Shown in pieces: positions 57,270-64,000 of a stretch of DNA of 64,000 nucleotides; the stretch's first letter is position 1, and each line of letters begins with the position of its first letter. The notes under the pieces were generated by a model, which had not been told where the DNA came from, made no database searches, and saw only the letters and a program-made list of their open reading frames with translations. The translations under genes and the position numbers were made by a program. Source of the DNA: Poa pratensis (lineage: Eukaryota; Streptophyta; Magnoliopsida; Poales; Poaceae); assembly GCA_947311845.1 (NCBI GenBank), contig CAMZMU010000027.1:32317723-32381722 (forward strand), in the 5' to 3' direction.

Positions 57270-60200
57270 ATCTCCCCCATTTTGGTAATTGATGACAATC
57301 TCTTTTACAAGGGTTTATATAATGAATTAAGCAACCATGCAAATCAACAAGCATGGATGCATGAGCATGAAAGGTAAATGCTTATGACCAAAACAAAAGC
57401 ATAACACCAAATTCCCTTAAACCCTATAAAACTTCTCCCCCATTGGCATCCATTTCCAAAATGGGCGAAAAATCTTAGAAGGTCAATATAGTATGAGCTC
57501 CCCCAAAACGTGTGCATTTCTCAAAATATGAGTGAAATCAAATACACATATCCAATGACGAATAGTTGGAGAGAGCACAAACTATATTGAGGATCCAAAG
57601 ATTGCAAAAGAATGATATGGAAAACTTTTTACAATTCTCCAAATAAAAAGTAAGCAATCAAAAAGATCCACTAACCAAATAAACACAAGATATTATGATT
57701 TGAGCAAAAGAGTGTTTTAAAGAAAATAGAGGAGCTCCCCAATATTTGTACACAATTTAGAATTATTGTATTTGAATACAAGGTACAAACATGGAATCCT
57801 CACTCCTCCGGTATCCTCTAAAACACAAAAACAAATGAATTCACAAGCTCAATAAGATGCAAATAAAAAACAAAGCTTGTGACATATCCCATGGTGAAGA
57901 TTATTGGCTTGTAAGACAAGCAAGATATTCACCAAGATGAGAGCACCAAGATGTGACAAAATAGGATATGCACTCATAAATCAAATTCTTTTCGGAGTCA
58001 CGCCAAAGAATCAAAAAGGAGTAAAAGAGGTGACACCGAAGAATTAGGATATCGAGTAAAGATGTAATTTCTCTCATGTATATAAGTTTCTAAGTGCCAC
58101 AAAGAAACATGTACACATAAAATTAGTTACTAAGAAAAGAAACATGATATCCAAAGGGAAGTCATAAATATACACATATGATGTTTGTTTAGGATCATAG
58201 CCCATAGCTCAATATTCTCATATTGTATAATAATGAACTTCAAATTCAACCTCAACACAAGCATCACAAATATCACTAAGGGAAAAGAGATAGTTGGGAC
58301 GCGTTGAGGAAAGCAACAAGTATCATAAGAGCTATATTGAATTTGCAATAGCTACAACAAAAGCAAATAAATACTTTTCATGCCATGATGCAACCTACAC
58401 AAGGTTGGATGCTAGAAAAGTATGCATGAGGGTGAATACTTGTTACCGAGATGACATTGGGTTGATGTAGTAGATAAAATTTCATCAACCATCCTGCTTG
58501 GCTCCAATAAGCATGTGGTGAAGATACTTTCATTGTAAATGAGACAAGCATCCAATGCATCTCCATGTACCTAAAACACATTCAAGTAAAATTGTTCCCA
58601 AACTAATTGGGTCCAAGTAGTTAGTCAAACTACAATACATAGAAGGAACTCCACATAAATATGTGCATATAGATATGAAATTGAATTTCATGCACATCTT
58701 AGCCGATTTAGGATTCCGTGGAGTTTCCCCTATATATTGGCACAAAGAAGGAAAGCATGCCATAAAATAAACATGTAGTAGATATGCATGCCTATGACCT
58801 TCAATAACCAAAGGGAGATACAATTTGGACAAATATTAAGAGATCAAAGAGGGTCCAAATTATATCAAAGATCCAAATCAAAAATTGATTTAGAGAAGCC
58901 AATTGAAACTAAAAGCAAATCAACACATAATTGATAAGATACCAATTGGATAAAGATATCAAAAAGAAAATAAGATACCAATTAATCAATATATAAAAGG
59001 ACTAGATATCAAATTTCCAAAAGAGATACCAAAAGAAGAGAGATGTTAATCAACGAATGATATAACCCACTCCCAAAGAGAGATGCCAATTGGGACAAAC
59101 TCTCAAAAAGAAAGAGCGGGGTTCCAACAAATAAACCACACCCTCTACACTTTTCATGATGGTACAAAGTACCAAGCCAAAAAGGTTTGTCTTCCATGAG
59201 ACATGTCATCGGGATCAAAGACCAATGGAAAGGATCAAATACAAATAGAATATAAATAGTGTTTAAAAAGATACATGATAGCTCTCCCAACAAAAGTGCA
59301 TTATTTTATGATCTTGTATTTGAATACACAATGCACACACATGGAATCATCGCTCTCAAATATCTATTCAAACACTAGTCATATATCAAGAAAAAGCAAT
59401 AAGATCCAATACTAATGAAAATATAAGTTGTACTCAATATAGGATAGCTCACCCAAGAATAGTGCATTATCTATAAGTAGCCTTTGAATGCAAGGTGCAC
59501 AATGATGGGATCAATGCCTCTCCTACACCAAATAAAACACTAGGAAAGTTTGAGTAAAGCAAAATGATCCACAAGAGGTAAGGAAGACAAAAGGAGTTAA
59601 ATCACATTAATTTTTGGCAAGAATAAGGCAATAAAATCAAGAGCCAACATGAAGATGATCTACAAATTTCACCACAATTATGACATCAATTGTCATGGAA
59701 AAGGAGTATATGTAGAAATTTCTTAGTGGTGTATTGGATTGATTTCAAGATCATCTTCGCAACCAATAAGCACATGGTGAAGGATAAGATTTAAGCGCGA
59801 TGCTTATGTAGATAAATGTTCTTGATAGCTTCAAATATTCACGCGATAATGCAAAGCAACTACAAAGAGTGCTTTGAAGCAATCGGTTTTCCAAAGAGAT
59901 ATATGAGAACATATTAGAGGAAAACCTTACCAAGAACATTCATCACAAACAAGATCCAAAGTGTGAGTAAGCAAATGGGAACTTGTTTGAGAAACATGCC
60001 ACAAAGGAATAAGATAATTAACAATATCAATTCTAGGTGGCAATACCTCACATGTTCACATTGTCTAGGTTTGTAATATGCACATAGCTTATTACTCCCC
60101 CATAATGTGATAATCCATTCATTCTCCACAAGAGGCAAGTAAAACCCAACTAGAGATGATTAATGAACATTATAGAATTTGAATTTCTCATGAGAAGGAC

Positions 60201-60677
60201 ATACCATATAGAGACTAGATAAAATTGATATATCAACACTAAGTGGTAGTACTCATGTATATACATTTTTAGGATTGTGAAGTGCGCAAGCATATCACTC
60301 CCCCAAAATGGGATAGTCCATTAATCTCTCAAAAAGAGCCAATTAAGATATAAGCAAGTTGATATAAAAGGCTCAACACAAACTCACACATACATGGTGT
60401 GCAAACCAACATACACATACTTGATTGCTCAAGATAAGTAAGTAGAGAGCACAACATATACAAACACTAGCAAGGTACAAAACCAAACACATGCAAGGGT
60501 GCAAGCAACTTTCAATGTATATATGATTTAAATACAAGTTACCGCAAGGAGAAACATTGGATATGTTATAGAACAATATAATCCAAATGACTTGGCTTGA
60601 GAGAATATAATTGATGAAGATCCCTTAATTCTTCATGATGTAGCCAAGTCTCCAATGCCCTCCACAACACCTATTGA
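57270..60677. repeat. Non-coding interior built from diverged repeat modules
   Basis: One module (GAGCTCCCCAA...TTTGAATACAAGGT...ACATGGAATC...) recurs near 57730, 59280 and 59446. Another (CCAATAAGCAxxTGGTGAAG) occurs near 58504 and 59762. A third (TATCACTCCCCCAAAATGGGATAGTCCAT type) occurs near 60080 and 60295. There are stops in all frames. The modules suggest internal tandem or dispersed duplication inside the element before the copies diverged. Confidence 0.7.
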
Positions 60678-63060
60678 TCAAGTTTTAGCTTGTTGGTCCC
60701 CAACCAAGTTGGGTCCTAAGAGGTTAGTCACAATAGGCTTGGCAACCCAAATGGTTCTTTTCTTGACACCACTTTGAGTACCAACATATTTGGCAAACAC
60801 ATTGCCAACCTTATCCTTCATAAGAGATAAGCATTATCAATTATGATAGGGTTGGATAAGGTACCACTAGTGCATGAAGAAGCAAAGTGACCCTTCTCAC
60901 GGCATAAGTAGCAACATTTGCTTCCTCCTTTCTTCTTTGTTGAAATCTCAACTTGAGAAGGAATAGCTTGATTCTTCTTGGGAAGAGGCCGTTCTTCAAC
61001 TTGGGGAACTTTAGTTTGAACTTGAGGCATCTTCCCTTGTTGCTTCTCACTAAGAGACTTCTTCTTCAAAGGGCAAGATCTAACATGGTGCCCTTCAACT
61101 TTGCACTTGAAGCAAACAATCTTGGCCAAATTCTTGACTTGTTCATGGCCCTTCTTTTTCTTGTTATACTTGGACTTGTTCTTGTTATTGGAGTTGAATC
61201 CAAGTCCACTCTTGTCATTGGGGCGTCTTTGCACACTCAACATGTTGTCAAGTGTGGGCTTCCCCATGACGCTTTTCCAAGTCTTTCTTCAAAGAAGTGA
61301 CTTGGGCCTTGAGCTCTTTTAATTCCTCTACATGGTTAGTATCAACAAAAACACTAGAGGAAGTTGAAGCTTCATTGTTAGAGCAACAAGGCATGGAAAG
61401 TAATTCATCACAAGATGTAGCAATATTATGAGTGGATGAATTACTAGGACTAGCACATGGCAATAAAGCATTTTGAGTAGAGGTTGTGCCATTGTCCACA
61501 TGAGGCTCACAAGATGTTACCTTTGTAATAATAGCCTCATGAGCTAACTTTAGCTTATCATAGGAGACTAGAAGGTCCTCATGAGAGCTCGAGAGCTTCT
61601 CATGGCTTTCTTCCAAATTCCCATATTTGCTAGATAGCAACTCAAGTTGAGCCCTTAGCTCAACATTCTCCGTCAATATGGATGCTTCACAAGAGATAGA
61701 GTTAGTAGCACAAGCATCATTATTAATGGCAATAAGAAAGGTAACTTAGCAAGCTCTTTTGAGTGAGAAGCTTTAAGTTGCGCATGAGACTCGGTGAGTT
61801 TGATGAGCTCACCCTTAACGACCCTAGAGCCATTTTCTAGGTGCTCAAAATTCTCAAGGAGTTTGGCATGTGCATCTATAAGCTTACCATTTGTTACTTT
61901 GAAGTCATTAGCCACTTTAAGAGAACTATCATAGGATCCCTTTACTCTAGAAAGTTCGAGAGCATAAGTTTCCTCAAGAGACTCCTTGGTGGTTTGTTCT
62001 TCTTCAAGAGCTTCCTTGAGATCGGCGATCTCTTCCGCGTATTTATATTCGCGGCTTTGCATTTTCTCAATTGTGTCTTCATGCTCATCAATAAGTTTAT
62101 TGCTCTCAATAGCAATAGTCAAGATTTCTATGAATTTAGCATGAGCATCTTTATTCTTAGCAATAGCATGAAGAACCATTTTACCCTTCTCAATAAGGGA
62201 AGCATCATTATCATCTTCTTCATTATCAACATCATTATCAACATCATTCTCATTTTGAGATATATTGGGAGTCAAGGTAGAAATTACCGTTGATCCCCTT
62301 GCCATAAGGCAAAAGTGTGAAGTGGTTGATGATGATGAAGCAAAACTTGAAGCACCATTCAAGTCCATGTCTTGTTCCATGGAGTGTTCGGTTTCCTCTA
62401 CATTGTTAGCCAAACAAATACTAGAGGAAATAGAAGTATTTTTATCAAGGGAACAAGACATAGAGAGCATATCATCACGAGGATTAGTCAAGCAATTTGT
62501 ACATGATATGCAAGGACTATCAACACAAGCATGTGATCATTTTTGGTTCTAGATGCGTTAAGTCCAAAGATAAATCATTGCAATAAGATAGAGGTGAAGT
62601 ATCATCAATTATAAGCTTACTATCATTATTGCAATATTTATCACTACTCACCATTGCATTACTTTGTGGCTTGCCACATGTAGGTGAAGTAGAAAAGTTG
62701 AGAACTCATCACGGCCGGAAGTGGAGGGACAACAATCATCTCCACAATTCTTGGACACATCATATTTATCTTGAAGCTTGGTCCAAAGCTCATGAGCATT
62801 CCGAAAAGGAGAGACCGACATAATAACTACATCGCTCAAAGCATTGAAAATCACATTAGAAGCTTGAGCATCTAGATAGGAATTATTCTCCAATAAAGAT
62901 AATCTTTTGGGATTCCTTGGAGGAGAATAACCCCTATCTAGAATTCGCTCTATGTATGGGTCAATGACCCGAAAATATCAAGCATGCGAATTTTCCAAAC
63001 ATCATAATTTGTGCCATCTAATATAAAAGAAGCATTGTGCACTAGTTCACTAGACGACAT
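60678..63060 (-). pseudogene. Copia-like gag with coiled coil and zinc knuckles, multiply frameshifted
   Basis: The start is at 63060 (MSSSELVHNASFILDGTNYD), followed by a UBN2-type core (NALSDVVIMSVSPFRNAHEL, WTKLQDKYDVS). A long acidic and coiled-coil region covers about 62490-61250, with EEIADLKEALEEEQTTKESL. Two CCHC-type knuckles follow: CFKCKVEGHHVRSC and CYLCREKGHFASSC, near 61115 and 60905. The C-terminal tail (RTIWVAKPIVTNL) ends at 60678. Frame changes are needed at about 62976, in the 62650-62700 region, at about 61745 and at about 61262. There may be others, so the protein cannot be made. No protease or RT follows, although SIRE-type elements would have them. Confidence 0.85.
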
Positions 63061-63099
63061 CTTTACTCTCGAGGCGGTGAAGCCAAAACGAGAGAACCC

Positions 63100-63111
63100 G
63101 CTCTGATACCA
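63100..63111 (-). other. Primer binding site of the Copia-like element
   Basis: TGGTATCAGAGC on the minus strand, two bases inside the 5' LTR end, is the standard initiator-Met tRNA complement of plant LTR retrotransposons. Confidence 0.9.
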
Positions 63112-63113
63112 AT

Positions 63114-64000
63114 TGAAAGGACACGGATGTCGCCTAGAGGGGGGGAATAGGCGATTAAAATTCTTTGCGGTTTAGGCTTGAATAAATGCGGAATAAAACT
63201 AGCGTTTAATTTATCAAGCACGAAACCTAAACAAGCTAGGTTAACCTATGTGCACCAACAACTTATGCTAAACAAGATAAGCAAATATGTGATAGCAAGA
63301 TATATTACTTCAAGCTCGATGGCTATCACAAAGTAAATAGCATAAGTAAGAAGCTCGGGTATAGAAATACCGAGGCACTTGGAGACGATGATTTATCCCG
63401 AAGTTCACTTCCCAATGGAAGCTACGTCTCCGTTGGAGCGGTGCGGAGTCACAAAGTGATCCCCGAATAGCCGTCAAATGGCACACCGTAATCTCCTTCG
63501 TGCCTCTACCAATGAGAGTGCCACGACCACTATGGGACACTTGAGGGTGGTCACCGAACCCGTACAAGGATGAGGCACACTCCACAACTTAATTGGAAGC
63601 TCTCACCGAATTCCCGCGGCTCCCAAAGCCACAAGAATCACAAGGTTGGGGCGCGACTCCACAACTTAATTGGAGGCTCCCAACTATCCCGCGAGCCACC
63701 AAAACTCCGAGATCAACAAGGACCGTCTAGGGCACTCCAAGTACCCAAGAGGACAAGCTCTAGGGCACCCCAAGTACCCAAGAGTAACAAGCTTCTCAAC
63801 TTCAACTTCCACGTATCACCGTGGAGAACTCAAACCGATGCAATGGGCAAGAACACAAGAAGTGCTCAAAATCCTTCACTCTCAAATCCCACCAAAGTAA
63901 CTAATGCTATTGGGGGGGGAAGAGAGGAAGAACAAAGAGGAACACCAAATCCCTCCAAGATCTAGATCAAAAAGCTTCCCCTCACTTGGAGGAGAGATTG
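63114..64000 (-). repeat. 5' LTR of the Copia-like element (cut by window end)
   Basis: It starts TGAAAGGACACGG. From 63415 it matches 54960 onward with few differences: by eye about seven substitutions and three small indels over ~585 bp. One indel is a 9-bp duplication (CGGATGCAA) present only in the left copy. Confidence 0.92.

Larger units (their letters stand above)
54960..64000 (-). mobile_element. Copia-like (SIRE/Maximus-like) LTR retrotransposon without pol
   Basis: The truncated 3' LTR is 54960-57269. The interior is 57270-63113. The 5' LTR starts at 63114 and leaves the window. The LTR ends are TGAAAGG...CCTTTCA. A purine tract (CCAAAATGGGGGAGAT) abuts the 3' LTR and the primer site TGGTATCAGAGC lies at 63111-63100. 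The order shows minus orientation. Only a broken gag (60678-63060) is present. The remaining 3.4 kb of interior is AT-rich and non-coding, so the element depends on another for pol. LTR length is about 2.6 kb, inferred from the 301 bp present at 63114-63414 and absent at the left copy. The SIRE/Maximus label rests on gag layout only. Confidence 0.85.

Overview
This is nuclear DNA from a grass, most likely a member of the Triticeae (wheat, barley, rye, Aegilops). The genes are intron-rich with GT-AG junctions. They sit among Stowaway and Tourist MITEs, hAT elements, Helitrons with CTAG ends, LTR retrotransposons and a SINE that matches the Au-SINE pattern. No prokaryotic or organellar gene organisation is present.

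Layout, left to right. 1-1505: 5' part of a Copia polyprotein (minus strand), followed by two Stowaway MITEs. 3.0-10.2 kb: a promoter-like start and a long intron-like stretch with an internal ~0.3 kb duplication, ending in a clean Helitron 3' terminus. 10.46-12.50 kb: a complete minus-strand Helitron holding a hAT-type MITE with two opposed tRNA-like modules. 12.87-13.54 kb: a second hAT element. 15.4-20.6 kb: diverged duplications, two short-repeat arrays with palindromic cores (TTGTACAA, then TGCAATTGCA), and the 5' part of a broken alpha-SNAP-like gene. The SNAP-like 3' part lies 4.6 kb further on, at 23.4 kb.

Genes. 23.9-26.2 kb (minus): two-domain jacalin lectin gene with a 1-bp coding deletion. 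27.2-30.5 kb (minus): complete seven-exon LisH-CTLH-CRA gene (216 codons). 34.8-43.4 kb (minus): cysteine-rich receptor-like kinase with intact kinase exons, a degenerate N-terminus, and a young 5.67 kb Ty3/Gypsy chromovirus in one intron. 45.8-51.0 kb (plus): complete 14-exon DEDDh RNA exonuclease gene (560 codons) of the SDN/REXO5 type. A decayed PIF/Harbinger element lies at 32.6-34.5 kb.

51-64 kb is mobile DNA: a Helitron end, a Gypsy 3' LTR with part of its interior, and, after an abrupt junction at about 54,960, a large Copia-like (SIRE/Maximus-like) element. That element has ~2.6 kb LTRs, a broken gag and no pol, and it runs off the window.

The two complete genes (LisH-CTLH-CRA and exonuclease) look like ordinary housekeeping loci. 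The lectin and receptor kinase belong to fast-evolving defence-related families and both show damage. The genes do not form a pathway. I found no convincing new biological system. The most unusual items are the palindrome-cored arrays, the paired tRNA-like modules in the hAT MITE, and the retrotransposon placed next to a splice acceptor.
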